Positions 22,511 to 31,613 of a stretch of 64,000 bases of DNA are shown here, in pieces. Made by a program: the position numbers and the translations under genes. This stretch comes from Streptomyces sp. Tue6028 (GTDB lineage: Bacteria > Actinomycetota > Actinomycetes > Streptomycetales > Streptomycetaceae). The notes under the pieces are model-generated. The model saw only the letters and a program-made list of their open reading frames with translations, was not told the DNA's origin and searched no databases. The stretch lies in assembly GCF_002300165.1 (NCBI RefSeq), contig NZ_MLCE01000006.1:1-64000 (forward strand), given 5' to 3'. Every line of letters begins with the position of its first letter. Positions within the stretch are counted from its first letter, which is position 1.

Positions 22511-22906
22511 TCAGAGCGCCCGGAGGCCGTTGATCACGTCGCGCAGAATACTCTCGTCCGGCAGCTCTGCGGGCGGTACGGGACGTGTCACGTGGACCAT
22601 TTCCTCGTCCACGAGGTCCCCGATGAGGACCCGTACCACTCCGATCGGCAGGTCGAGTTCGGCGGCGAGCTCGGCGACCGACTGCGGGGCGTCGCGGCAG
22701 AGTTCCACGATGTCCACGTGCTCAGGGGACAGCGTGTGGTCCGCTTCGGGGTCGTCGGCGTGAGGTTCCGTGACGACCACCGCGATCAGATCGAGGCGGT
22801 GCTGGGCCGGACTGGTGGTGCGGCCACGCGTCATGGCGTACGGACGGACCACCGGTCCGGCTTCGTCGTCGAACCAGTGGCGTGTTCCCTGACCGTCTCC
22901 GCTCAT
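22511..22906 (-). CDS. cvnC: Conservon DUF742 protein CvnC
   Basis: A 131-residue DUF742 protein with the family pattern RPYAMTRGRT, then LSPEHVDIVELC and a winged-helix-like SVAELAAELDLPIGVVRVLIGDLVDE ending in ILRDVINGLRAL. DUF742 proteins are the third conservon component and bind the other members; a DNA-binding-like fold has been proposed for the family. It starts 9 bp after the cvnB stop. The gene that follows is the oxoprolinase, not cvnD. Confidence 0.92.
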   Translation of the reverse strand: MSGDGQGTRHWFDDEAGPVVRPYAMTRGRTTSPAQHRLDLIAVVVTEPHADDPEADHTLSPEHVDIVELCRDAPQSVAELAAELDLPIGVVRVLIGDLVDEEMVHVTRPVPPAELPDESILRDVINGLRAL

Positions 22907-22915
22907 GTCATCCCA

Positions 22916-23356
22916 CTACCCGCCCGAGGGCAGATCGGTGCGCGGAGTGGCGGCCAGATGCACGCCCACCCGCTTCACGAGGAGCGTCATCTCGTACGCG
23001 ACCTGCCCGACGTCCGAGTCGGCGTCGGCGAGCACGGCGAGGCAGCTGCCGTCACCGGCCGCCGTGACGAACAGGAAGGCCTCGTCGAGCTCGACGACGG
23101 TCTGGCGAACGCTGCCCGCCTCGAAGTGGCGGCCGACGCCCTTGGCGAGGCTGTGGAAGCCGGAGGCGACCGCGGCCAGGTGCTCGCTGTCCTCCCGGGT
23201 GAGGTCCTTGGAGACCCCGGTGGGCAGGCCGTCGCCGGAGAGCACGATCGCCTTGCGGATGCTGGCGACGCGGTCCACCAGCTCGTCGAGCAGCCAGTTC
23301 AGCTCGCCGGATGCCGTGCCGGTCTCGGTGGGCCCTGCGGCCTTCGGTGCGGTCAT
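22916..23356 (-). CDS. cvnB: Conservon roadblock/LC7 protein CvnB
   Basis: A 146-residue roadblock/LC7 domain protein (LNWLLDELVDRVASIRKAIVLSGDG start, QVAYEMTLLVKRVGVHLA end), similar to MglB, which regulates MglA-type GTPases. It should act on CvnD or link it to CvnA. Its ATG overlaps the cvnA stop (ATGA), indicating translational coupling. Confidence 0.92.
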   Translation of the reverse strand: MTAPKAAGPTETGTASGELNWLLDELVDRVASIRKAIVLSGDGLPTGVSKDLTREDSEHLAAVASGFHSLAKGVGRHFEAGSVRQTVVELDEAFLFVTAAGDGSCLAVLADADSDVGQVAYEMTLLVKRVGVHLAATPRTDLPSGG

Positions 23357-26337
23357 CGACCGTCCCCCTTTGTCGTTCCTCTTGCTGAGCCGTCCTGGGC
23401 GTCGTCGCCCACGGCGTTCTCCTCGCGGCCGCGCTGCCAGCCCCGCTGGAGCGAGGCCATCCGGTTGCGTACCTCGTCGGCGTCGCGCTCGGCGACGTCC
23501 GGACCCGTGCCGGTGCCGGTCCGGTCACGCTCGGCGCGCCGGTCGGGTCCTGCTTTCAACTGTGGGGCCAGATTCGCCTGGCGGACGCGGCGGGGCAGGC
23601 GCGCCGCGCCCGCTTCCGCCTCGCCGGTGGAGGCCTCGGAGGGCGCGGCGGTCCCGGAGCCTGCCGTGGTCCCGCCGGTGTCCGCCGGCGTGGCGCCGCG
23701 GCGGGTGCGTCTCGGGAGGGCCGGGGCCTCCCCGGAGCCGGGGGTACCGGGAAGGCCCGGTGTCCCCCGCAGGCTCGCGGACTCCCGGAGGCCGGACGCG
23801 TCACGCAGCCCGGGGGCCTCGCGAAGGCCGGGGCCCTCCGACCGCTCGCCGCCACGCCGCATCGAGGCCTCGGAGCGCTCGCCGCGCCGCGTGGGCAGCG
23901 GCATCCCGCCGTCCAGCTCCCTCGCGCGCCGTTGCGACGGCTCCCGGTTCCCGGCCGACTCCCGGCTCGATACGGGCTCCGTGTACGGCACCGGCGCGAA
24001 GCTGTCGTCGGGCTCGTCCGTCTCGTCGCGCCGGGACCTCGTCCGGGTCACCGGACGGCCGTGCGAGCTGACGAGCTTGGGAGCTCCGCGCCGCGGCAGC
24101 GGGACGGCGGGGGCGCCGGGACGGTCCTCGCTCACGAGCGCGGGCTCGTCCTCACCGTCGCGCTCCTGCTCTTCCTCGCCGACCGGTACGCCCGCGATGG
24201 AGCGACGTGGCCGGAACAGACCGCCCCGCTCGCTGTCCTCGTCGTCGAGGGCGCCGGGGAAGCCGGTGAGGGTGTCCAGGTCGACGGGTGCGTCCAGCTC
24301 GACCGGGCCGTCCAGGATCGAGGCGGGCAGGCCGGGAAGACGCACCGGCGCCTCGGAGAGCGCCGCCTTGCGGCTCTCCTCCACCTCGGCCTCCTTCGAG
24401 GGGAGCGCCCGGTCGAGCCTGAATCCGATGCCGTTGGTGTCCGGGACGTCGTCGGTGAGGAGCATGTCGGGAATGAACACGACAGCGGTGGTTCCGCCGT
24501 ACGGGGACGGCTGAAGGGAGACGCGCACGTTCTGGCGCTGGGCCAGTCGGCTGACCACGAAGAGACCGAGCCGGTCGGTGTCGGAGAGCTCGAACTCGGG
24601 CGTCTCGGCGAGCCGCAGGTTGGCGTCGAGGAGAGCCTCGGCGGCCATGCCGAGACCACGGTCGTGGATCTCCAGGGTGAAGCCGTTGGCGACGCGTTCG
24701 CCCACGACGTGGACGGCCGTGTGCGGGGGCGAGAACACCGTCGCGTTCTCGAGGAGTTCGGCCACGAGGTGGGTGACGTCGGCGACCGCGGGACCGGTGA
24801 CGGCGACGCGCGGCAGGCGGCGCACCTCGATGCGCTCGTAGTCCTCGACCTCGGCGACGGCGGCACGGACGATGTCCATGAGCTGGACGGGTTTGCGCCA
24901 CTGCCGGGAGGGTGCGGCGCCGGAGAGGATGACCAGGCCCTCCGCGTGACGGCGCATGCGCGTGGTCAGGTGGTCGAGGCGGAACAGGTCGGCCAGTTCG
25001 TCGGTGTCCTCGGTCCGGCGCTCCATGGTGTCGAGGAGCGTGAGCTGCTTGTGGAGCAGCACCTGGCTGCGGCGCGCGAGGTTGACGAACACCTCGGAGA
25101 CGCCGTCACGCAGTTCGGACTGCTTGACGGCGGCCTCGACGGCGGCGCGCTGGAGGGTGTTGAGGGCCTGACCGACTTCGCCCATCTCGTTCTTGTCGTA
25201 TTCCAGCCGCGGCACTTCGGTCTCGACGTCGACCTCTTCGCCGGCGGAGAGCCTGCGCATGACGCTGGGCAGGCGGACGCCGGAGGCCTCGTGCGCCTCC
25301 AGTCGCAGTCGGCGCAGGTCGCGGATGAGGCTCCGGCCGATGCGCACGGACATGACGAGCGACACCAGCACCGCGATGAGCCCGACGACACCCGCGACGA
25401 CCGCCTTGACGATCACGCCCATCGCCACGGGCCCGACCCGGTCCTGGTAGCGGTCGCCCGCCTGGTCGTCCATGTCACCGAGATCGTCGAGGACGTGTCG
25501 GGCCGCCCCGTCCCAGCTCTTCGCCGTGACGCCGCGCGGCGAACCGTCGGTGGCGGTGACGACCGACTGTTCGGCCACTCGCAGGGGCGCCGTGTCGGCG
25601 TTCTTCCAGTAGCGCTGGAAGCGTTCACGCTCCGAGGACGGCAGCAGCGGCAGGCTGGTGTCGTACAGCAAAGTGCGCTGGGCCACGAGGTCGGAGATGT
25701 CGCGGGCCTCGTCGCGGGTCAGCCGGCCCACGACCAGGGCGGAACCGAGCAGGGCGTCCTCGCGGGAGAGCAGCTCACGGGCGCGGTCCACATTGACGAG
25801 GGCGCGGCCCTGCTTGTCCATCTCCACGTTGTCGAGCACGTGCAGGTTGGCCAGCAGGACGTAACAGGGGTCGACGAGACGGTTGTAGAGGTCGAGGGCC
25901 TGGGACCGGTTGACGGTGCCCTCCTCGACACTGCGGCGCAGCGAGTCGATACCGCCGACGGCGTCGAGGAGCGAGGTGAGGCGCTCGGTGGTGCCTCCGC
26001 CCATCTCGTCGCGCAGGTCCCCGTCCTTGGAGTTCTTGCGGACCTTCGCCACGACCCGGTCGGTGGCGGTCCGGCTGCGCTTGAGGGCGGCGAGCGCGTC
26101 CGAGGCGCGGGGATCGGCCAAGTAGACGAGTGTCTGTCTGCGTTCCTGCTGGAGGACGCGGACGGCGTCCTCCGTGGGGAAGCCGATCTTCTCCACGACA
26201 TCGGCCACGTTGAACAGCTGCTTGGCGGCGCGGCCGGTGAGTACGGTCGCAAAGCCCCAGATCGCTGTCAGGGAAACCAGCGGCACGAGGAGCAGCGCCA
26301 CGATCTTCCGGCGGATGGACTTCCCGCGAAAGCGCAT
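23353..26337 (-). CDS. cvnA: Conservon sensor kinase-like protein CvnA
   Basis: A 994-residue membrane sensor. A first transmembrane helix (about 11-33) is followed by a nitrate/nitrite-sensor-type extracellular helical domain (about 35-300), a second helix (about 306-330), a HAMP linker and a histidine-kinase-type ATPase domain: N-box ELLENATVFSPP from 527 and G1 box DRGLGM at 559-564. About 350 C-terminal residues are low-complexity and rich in Arg, Pro, Glu and Gly, with repeats such as GLREAPGLRDASGLRE. There is no clear phosphorylatable histidine motif, as usual for CvnA. The ATG at 26337 follows GGGGGAGG at short spacing; a GTG at 26373 lacks a site. Confidence 0.9.
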   Translation of the reverse strand: MRFRGKSIRRKIVALLLVPLVSLTAIWGFATVLTGRAAKQLFNVADVVEKIGFPTEDAVRVLQQERRQTLVYLADPRASDALAALKRSRTATDRVVAKVRKNSKDGDLRDEMGGGTTERLTSLLDAVGGIDSLRRSVEEGTVNRSQALDLYNRLVDPCYVLLANLHVLDNVEMDKQGRALVNVDRARELLSREDALLGSALVVGRLTRDEARDISDLVAQRTLLYDTSLPLLPSSERERFQRYWKNADTAPLRVAEQSVVTATDGSPRGVTAKSWDGAARHVLDDLGDMDDQAGDRYQDRVGPVAMGVIVKAVVAGVVGLIAVLVSLVMSVRIGRSLIRDLRRLRLEAHEASGVRLPSVMRRLSAGEEVDVETEVPRLEYDKNEMGEVGQALNTLQRAAVEAAVKQSELRDGVSEVFVNLARRSQVLLHKQLTLLDTMERRTEDTDELADLFRLDHLTTRMRRHAEGLVILSGAAPSRQWRKPVQLMDIVRAAVAEVEDYERIEVRRLPRVAVTGPAVADVTHLVAELLENATVFSPPHTAVHVVGERVANGFTLEIHDRGLGMAAEALLDANLRLAETPEFELSDTDRLGLFVVSRLAQRQNVRVSLQPSPYGGTTAVVFIPDMLLTDDVPDTNGIGFRLDRALPSKEAEVEESRKAALSEAPVRLPGLPASILDGPVELDAPVDLDTLTGFPGALDDEDSERGGLFRPRRSIAGVPVGEEEQERDGEDEPALVSEDRPGAPAVPLPRRGAPKLVSSHGRPVTRTRSRRDETDEPDDSFAPVPYTEPVSSRESAGNREPSQRRARELDGGMPLPTRRGERSEASMRRGGERSEGPGLREAPGLRDASGLRESASLRGTPGLPGTPGSGEAPALPRRTRRGATPADTGGTTAGSGTAAPSEASTGEAEAGAARLPRRVRQANLAPQLKAGPDRRAERDRTGTGTGPDVAERDADEVRNRMASLQRGWQRGREENAVGDDAQDGSARGTTKGDGR

Positions 26338-26757
26338 GGCCTCCCCCAGCTCGACCCCCTCCCGGGGGTACACATGTGCGTCAACAAACGGCGTGAGCCT
26401 ACTACCGACGCACAGGTAACTCGAAGACCCGTCCGGGTGCAGCCCGCGCGGGTCGGGAACGAGACATGGGCAGTTGTCCGTTCATTGCGGGAGATCGCCT
26501 CCCCCAATCCGGCACTTGGGGCCGGATCCCATCGGAGCGGTGAAGTTGGTCAGTTGGCCGGAAATCTTCGCTCCTTGGGAATCTTCGGGACACGTCGTTC
26601 GTCTGTCTGTACGGGAAATGGGGGCGGAATCGGTCACAGGGGCCGCATGCCGCGCTCAGGCGGCGTAAAAGAGCGCAAGCCGGGCAGCCAACTGGGGAGC
26701 GGGTGTCGCGTGACACCTGTGCGAGGAGCCTGCTGGGCGGTGGGGAGTGACGAGTTG
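26338..26757. other. 420-bp divergent intergenic region
   Basis: No convincing gene. The region is less GC-rich than its surroundings and must hold the cvnA promoter (minus) and that of the membrane protein gene (plus). It includes a perfect 6-bp hairpin, GGTGTC-gcgt-GACACC (26702-26717), 40 bases before the plus-strand start. A 64-codon frame on the plus strand (26474-26668) lacks codon bias and a ribosome site. Confidence 0.5.
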
Positions 26758-27285
26758 ATGGGCACGGCGGAGCGGAGCGGGACGCTCGGGGAGGGCGTTG
26801 TGACGCCCGAGGCGGCGCAACTGGCCGTCCAGGCACCGGATCACGACATTCCGACGGATGAGTACGAGGTGCGCGGGCGCGAAGCCCCCTCGCACTACCG
26901 GCCGTTGTGGATCGAGGAGCCCGCGCGCAGGCGGCGGTTGCCCGACCCGGTGCGCACTGCGGCGGTGCGGGCCGTCCTGATCATCGCCGTGACCCTGATA
27001 CAGGCGGTGGTGGCCTTCTTGTGCACCCTCGCGGGGTCCTGGCTGGCGTTCCCCATGGTCCTCAGCAGCATCGCCGGCACCGTCGTGGCCACGTGGGCGG
27101 CGCTCGACGTCTGGGTGACCCGCCAGGTGTGGAACCAGCGCAACGGAGTGGTGTCGGTGCCGAGCAGCACCGCGCGGGCCCTGCGCCGGGAGCGACGCAA
27201 GGCCAGGCGGCAGGCGCGGGCGACGGAGCGGTCGCAGGAGCGCATACGCCGGCGCGGGAGCGCCGGGCAGCTGTCGCACTCCTAG
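26758..27285 (+). CDS. Small integral membrane protein, unknown function
   Basis: A 175-residue protein. The N-terminal 70 residues are acidic and polar, two hydrophobic helices follow (about 73-97 and 100-118), and the C-terminal 45 residues are extremely basic (RALRRERRKARRQARATERSQ), so the tail is probably cytoplasmic or nucleic-acid facing. I do not recognise a family. The ATG at 26758 has GGGGAG about 11 bases upstream; a GTG at 26740 is an alternative. It diverges from cvnA, so a link to the conservon is possible but unproven. Confidence 0.75.
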   Translation: MGTAERSGTLGEGVVTPEAAQLAVQAPDHDIPTDEYEVRGREAPSHYRPLWIEEPARRRRLPDPVRTAAVRAVLIIAVTLIQAVVAFLCTLAGSWLAFPMVLSSIAGTVVATWAALDVWVTRQVWNQRNGVVSVPSSTARALRRERRKARRQARATERSQERIRRRGSAGQLSHS

Positions 27286-27334
27286 CGCGACGGTATGTGC
27301 GACCGCAGGCAGAGGGTGGGCCTGTGACCGAGCG

Positions 27335-27465
27335 GTCCCCGTCACCGGTACACCCGGGACGGAGCCGTCCATCGCAGGCCCACCCGTCCGCCACAAGCAC
27401 ACCTGAGACGGAGCGGTCCGCCACAAGCACACCCGGAACGGAGCTTCCCGTCACCGGTGCCTCGA
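27335..27465. repeat. 30-bp tandem repeat with degenerate flanking copies
   Basis: Two clear 30-bp copies (27386-27415 and 27416-27445, a few mismatches) share GTCCGCCACAAGCACACC. A related but degenerate copy with GTCACCGGTACACCC precedes them near 27335-27365, and GTCACCGGTGCC follows. The array fills the gap between the convergent membrane-protein and reductase genes. Confidence 0.75.
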
Positions 27466-27475
27466 CGGCACCGCT

Positions 27476-28684
27476 TCAGAGGCGGGCCGTCGGCGCGACC
27501 AGCAGTTCACTTCGGGCCAGTTCGCGGCGGACCCGTGTGAACGGACGGGGGCGGTCCACGGAGAGCACGGCCGTCGTCCGGCCGTCGCGTTCGTAGAGGG
27601 CGAGGAATCCACCCTCGGCGGGCCCGTCCTCCTCGATCCCGCCCTCGACGATCCGGACGGTGTCCGAGTCGTGCCGGCGCCCCGCGAACTGGATCCGCGC
27701 CCCGTACTGGTCGGACCAGAAGTAGGGCAGGGACCGACCGGTGGCGACGGTGCGTCCGGCCAGCAGGTTGCGTACGGCGACCCGGGGTTGCTCGGTGGCG
27801 GAGGTCCAGTGCTCGGCGCGGGTGCCGCCGACACGGGCGACGTCACCGACGGCGACCACCTGCGGCAGCGCGGTCGCACAGCCGTCGTCGCACAGCACTC
27901 CGTCGTGCAGGGCGAGGGTCGAGCCGGCGAGCCAGCCGGTGTTCGGTGTGGCGCCGATGCCCACGATCACGACGTCGGCGTCCAGCACCCGGCCGTCGGA
28001 CAGCCGGACACCGGTGACAGCGGGCAGCGACGTACCACCTCCTCCGCTCCCGCGGAGGCCGGCGACACCGGTGCCGGTGACCAGGGCGACGCCACCGCGG
28101 AGGTGCAGTGCGGCGCACACGGCGGCCATGCGGGGGCCGAGTTGGGGGACGAGGGGCAGTGCCGCCGCCTCGACGACGGTGACGTCGTGGCCGAGAGCGG
28201 CGCACGAGGAGGCCGTCTCGGCGCCGATGAAGCCTCCGCCGATGACGACGATCCGGCGGGGGCCCCGGGTGAGTTCCGCGCGCAGGGCGCGGGCGTCGTC
28301 GAGGGTACGCAGCGTGTGCACCCCGGCGAGATCGTCGCCTGCCAGGCGGCGGGCGCAGGCACCGGTGGCGATGACCACGCCGTCCGTGGAGATGGTGCGG
28401 CCGCCGTCGAGGAGGACGGTGCGACCCCGGGCGTCGAGGCCGCGGGCCCGAACGCCGAGGTGCCACTCGGCGTCGAGTTCCGTGCTCTCCTCGGCATCGG
28501 AGAGGGCGAGTTGGGCTTCGTCGGCGCGGCCGGCGAGGAAGTCCTTGGACAGGGGCGGACGGTCGTACGGGCGGTGCCGCTCGTCGCCGATGATCACGAG
28601 CCGTCCGTCGAAGCCCTGGGCCCGCAGCTCGCGGGCCGCGTACAGGCCGGCGAGGGAGGCGCCGACGACGGTCACGGTCCTCAT
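27476..28684 (-). CDS. FAD-dependent ferredoxin reductase
   Basis: A 402-residue reductase of the ferredoxin/rubredoxin NAD(P)H reductase family with a C-terminal reductase domain. The FAD dinucleotide motif is VVGASLAGLYAARELR at the N-terminus, RPPLSKDFL follows, and the NAD(P)H motif is VVIGGGFIGAETAS. It transfers electrons from NAD(P)H to a ferredoxin. The gene just upstream encodes a Rieske ferredoxin, and the window has one Rieske oxygenase alpha subunit (35918), so this is most likely its electron-transfer chain. The ATG at 28684 overlaps the TGA of a 13-codon frame that itself overlaps the ferredoxin stop, so translation is probably coupled. Confidence 0.9.
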   Translation of the reverse strand: MRTVTVVGASLAGLYAARELRAQGFDGRLVIIGDERHRPYDRPPLSKDFLAGRADEAQLALSDAEESTELDAEWHLGVRARGLDARGRTVLLDGGRTISTDGVVIATGACARRLAGDDLAGVHTLRTLDDARALRAELTRGPRRIVVIGGGFIGAETASSCAALGHDVTVVEAAALPLVPQLGPRMAAVCAALHLRGGVALVTGTGVAGLRGSGGGGTSLPAVTGVRLSDGRVLDADVVIVGIGATPNTGWLAGSTLALHDGVLCDDGCATALPQVVAVGDVARVGGTRAEHWTSATEQPRVAVRNLLAGRTVATGRSLPYFWSDQYGARIQFAGRRHDSDTVRIVEGGIEEDGPAEGGFLALYERDGRTTAVLSVDRPRPFTRVRRELARSELLVAPTARL

Positions 28685-28722
28685 GCGACCCGCGCCGCGT
28701 CGCGTACGGTCACGGCGTTCAT
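28681..28722 (-). CDS. 13-codon minicistron bridging two genes
   Basis: The frame MNAVTVRDAARVA starts at an ATG overlapping the ferredoxin gene's TGA (ATGA) and stops at a TGA overlapping the reductase ATG (ATGA again). Its length exactly spans the gap. It has no ribosome site of its own. It may only pass ribosomes from one gene to the next; a functional peptide is not claimed. Confidence 0.4.
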   Translation of the reverse strand: MNAVTVRDAARVA

Positions 28723-29039
28723 GCGGCAGTGCCCTCCTCGGCGGCAAGGTGGACGTGGATCATTCCGTCGTCGACGGTGACGCGGTGGGTACGGACCGGG
28801 CGTCGCGCGGGAAGGCAGGTCGGCAGGCCGGTGCGGAGATCGAATGAGGCCGCGTGCAGCGGGCACTCGACGAGGCAGCCCTCGAGCCAGCCCTCGGAGA
28901 GCGACGCGTCCTGATGCGTGCAGGTGTCGTCGATGGCGTACAGCTCGCCCTCGGCGTGGAACACGGCGACGGGCGGTGTGGTGTCGACTCGTACGGATTC
29001 GCCCTCGGGGAGGTCTTCAAGGCGACAGACGGGAATCAT
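28719..29039 (-). CDS. Rieske [2Fe-2S] ferredoxin
   Basis: A 106-residue Rieske ferredoxin of the NirD/BphF type. The cluster ligands are Cys-Thr-His in DDTCTHQDASL and Cys-Pro-Leu-His in VECPLHAASFD. It carries electrons from the FAD reductase encoded downstream to a terminal oxygenase. The ATG at 29039 has a GAGGGGGG site immediately upstream; a longer frame up to 29168 reads through the regulatory sequence and was rejected. It is divergent from the IclR regulator gene. Confidence 0.92.
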   Translation of the reverse strand: MIPVCRLEDLPEGESVRVDTTPPVAVFHAEGELYAIDDTCTHQDASLSEGWLEGCLVECPLHAASFDLRTGLPTCLPARRPVRTHRVTVDDGMIHVHLAAEEGTAA

Positions 29040-29131
29040 GGGCCCCCCTCTCGGTCCGGACGGATTCGTCCAGGACCTCTCAGGTCCAGGTCGTCGGGAA
29101 CCTTCCGGGTTCCGGACGCTTCGGTAACATG

Positions 29132-29171
29132 ATGTTTCGTATGGCGCACGAGGGAGCGCTATGCGCAACAG
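29132..29171. promoter_or_regulatory. Paired IclR-type site, copy 1
   Basis: Two blocks, ATGTTTCGTATGGCGCAC (29132-29149) and ATGCGCAACAG (29161-29171), are separated by 11 bases. The same two blocks with the same spacing occur at 30478-30517 in front of the formaldehyde dehydrogenase gene. This copy lies between the divergent Rieske ferredoxin and IclR genes, so it is a likely operator of the IclR protein on itself and on the ferredoxin-reductase pair. Confidence 0.7.
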
Positions 29172-29253
29172 AATCCGCGCGGGGGTCCCGTCACGTCAAG
29201 GGCTTCCCGCAGATGCGGCCCAAACAGGGCCGTCAGGTGGTGAGAGTTGAGCT

Positions 29254-30075
29254 ATGACCCGCACTCAGAAGCAGGCTGAGCACGCCGAGGAGACGTCCGA
29301 CAAGCCCGGCGGCAGGGGCGCGGGCAGCGCCGTTCAGTCGGTGGACCGTGCCGTGAGCGTCCTCGAGATCCTCGCCCGGCTCGGCGAGGCAGGAGTCACC
29401 GAGATCGCCGAGGAACTGGACGTGCACAAGTCCACCGCGTTCCGACTGCTGGGGGTGCTGGAGAACCGCGGCCTCGTGGCCCAGGCCAAGGACCGGGGGA
29501 AGTACTACCTGGGGGCCGCCGTGCTGCGCCTCGCCGGGGCGGCGGCCGTGCGTCTCGACATCTCCCAGGAGGGCGTCCCGGTCTGCCGCGAACTCGCCGA
29601 CGAGCTGGGCGAGACGGTCAACATAGCGGTGCTGGACGACGACGCCGCCGTCAACATCATGCAGGCCCGCGGCACCGCCTCGGTCACGGCGCAGAACTGG
29701 CTGGGCAGGCGCACCCCCTTGCACGCCACCTCCAGCGGCAAGGTGCTGGCCGCGCACATGCCGCCCACCCTGCGCGAGGGTCTGCTGGCGCGGCCGCTGC
29801 CCCGTTTCACCGAGCGCACGATCACGGGCCCCTCGTCGCTGCGCGCCGAGCTGGAGGCCGTGGTGGAACAGGGCTACGGGATCACCATCGAGGAGCTCGA
29901 GCTGGGACTCGCCGCGGTGGCGGCGCCCGTTCGGTCGCACGACGGCAAGGTGATCGCCGCGATCAGCGTGTCGGGTCCGGTGTACCGGCTGAACGCCGAC
30001 CGGCTGCCGGAGCTGGCCAAGCGGACAGTGGCCGCCGGCGCGGACCTGTCGCGCCGCATGGGCTACGGCTTCTGA
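29254..30075 (+). CDS. IclR-family regulator of the choline/betaine island
   Basis: A 273-residue IclR protein. The N-terminal winged helix (about 27-90: AVSVLEILARLGEAGVTEIAEELDVHKSTAFRLL recognition region) is followed by the IclR effector domain (about 105-270, with GRRTPLHATSSGKVLAA and GYGITIEELELGLAAVAAPV). IclR proteins bind small acids or osmolytes and can activate or repress. Its neighbours on both sides are choline/betaine catabolic genes, so a betaine-related effector is a reasonable guess. Two copies of a paired site flank the gene. It is also the only IclR gene in the window that could stand in for GylR, but it is 11 kb from glpFK. Confidence 0.9.
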   Translation: MTRTQKQAEHAEETSDKPGGRGAGSAVQSVDRAVSVLEILARLGEAGVTEIAEELDVHKSTAFRLLGVLENRGLVAQAKDRGKYYLGAAVLRLAGAAAVRLDISQEGVPVCRELADELGETVNIAVLDDDAAVNIMQARGTASVTAQNWLGRRTPLHATSSGKVLAAHMPPTLREGLLARPLPRFTERTITGPSSLRAELEAVVEQGYGITIEELELGLAAVAAPVRSHDGKVIAAISVSGPVYRLNADRLPELAKRTVAAGADLSRRMGYGF

Positions 30076-30477
30076 GCCCGACGACGGGCCGGCCGGGTTC
30101 CCGACGCGACGGCCGGGCCGACACCCGGCACCCGGTCCCGCCCCCTGAGCCGACCGACCCGGACCGGCCGACTCCGACCAGCCCACCGGACCGGCCGACT
30201 CCGACCGGCCGACCCGTCTTCCGGCGCGACGACGGGACCGGCCCCCTGCCCCTGAGCCAATCCCCCCTCGGCCAAGCCCATCCGCCCCCCGTCCCCACCC
30301 CTCTCCCGCGGCACCTACCGCGCCGTCCGTCACCCCTGAGTCGCCCCACCACCCCTGACGCGGGGCCGGGACTCCCCCGGTCCCGCGTCCCGTGTATCCG
30401 CCAGGTTTCGGGCGCCGCGTTCCTTTTGCCAAGGGTTAACTCCCACCCCTTGACGGCCCCGTGACGGCGTTCTCAGT
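30076..30477. other. 402-bp intergenic region with a 27-bp repeat
   Basis: A very C-rich, gene-free stretch after the IclR gene. A 27-bp unit with GGACCGGCCGACTCCGACC is repeated at 30159 and 30186, and shorter fragments of it recur nearby. The right end holds the promoter of the catabolic operon; TTGACG at 30450-30455 could be a -35 box. Confidence 0.55.
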
Positions 30478-30517
30478 ATGTTCCTCATCGCGCAACCCAT
30501 CGTGCATTGCGCAACAG
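30478..30517 (+). promoter_or_regulatory. Paired IclR-type site, copy 2
   Basis: ATGTTCCTCATCGCGCAA (30478-30495), 11 bases, then TTGCGCAACAG (30507-30517). It matches copy 1 (29132-29171) at 13 of 18 and 10 of 11 positions with identical spacing. It lies directly before the ribosome site of the formaldehyde dehydrogenase gene, the first gene of the main catabolic operon. Confidence 0.7.
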
Positions 30518-30531
30518 CAGAGGAGCTTGTC

Positions 30532-31613
30532 GTGCCCCACGAGGTCCGTGCCGTAGTCGCTGTCAAGAAGGGCGCACCCGTCGAGGTGCAGACGATCGTC
30601 GTTCCCGATCCGGGACCGGGCGAGGTGCTCGTCGCGGTGCAGGCCTGCGGGGTCTGCCACACGGATCTGCACTATCGGGACGGCGCGATCAACGACGACT
30701 TCCCGTTCCTGCTGGGCCATGAGGCGGCCGGCACGATCGAGGCGGTCGGCGAGGGCGTCACCGACCTGGTCCCCGGCGACTACGTGGTCCTCGCCTGGCG
30801 CGCCCCCTGCGGCACCTGTCGCTCGTGCCGCCGTGGACGCCCCTGGTACTGCTTCGACTCCCGCAATGCCACGCAGCCGATGACGCTGCTCGACGGCACC
30901 CCGCTCAGCAACGCCCTCGGTATCGGCGCCTTCGCGGAGAAGACCCTGGTCGCCGCCGGGCAGGCGGTGAAGATCGACCCGGCCGCCCGGCCGGAGGCCG
31001 CGGGTCTGATCGGCTGCGGAGTGATGGCCGGATACGGCGCCGCGGTGAACACCGGGAACGTGGGGCGCGGGGACACGGTAGCCGTGATCGGCTGCGGCGG
31101 CGTCGGCAACGCGGCCATCGCGGGCGCCTGCCTCAACGGCGCCATGAAGGTCATCGCGATCGACATCGACGACAAGAAGCTCGACCAGGCGGAGAAGTTC
31201 GGCGCCACACACACCGTCAACTCCCGTGGCACGGACCCCGTCGAGGCCGTGCGCGCGCTCACCGACGGCTTCGGCGTCGACATCGCCATCGACGCAGTGG
31301 GCCGTCCGGAGACGTACAAGCAGGCCTTCTACATGCGCGACCACGCCGGTGTGCTCGTCCAGGTCGGTGTCCCCGACCCCGAGATGAGGATCGACCTCCC
31401 GCTGATCGACCTGTTCTCGCGCGGCGGCGCCCTCAAGTCGTCCTGGTACGGCGACTGCCTGCCGAGCCGCGACTTCCCCTTCCTCATCGACCAGTACCTG
31501 TACGGCCTGCTCGACCTCAACGCCTTCGTCAGCGAGACCATCTCCCTCGACCAGGTCGAGGAGGCGTTCGGGAAGATGCACCGCGGTGAGGTGCTGCGGT
31601 CCGTGGTGGTCCT

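Noticed and set aside
26474..26668. A 64-residue plus-strand protein in the cvnA upstream region.
   Set aside because: There is no ribosome site and no codon bias, and the region must hold divergent promoters.
30478..30531. An ATG start for mscR at 30478.
   Set aside because: The extra 18 codons are the putative operator, and the GTG at 30532 has an AGAGGAG site and gives the family N-terminus.
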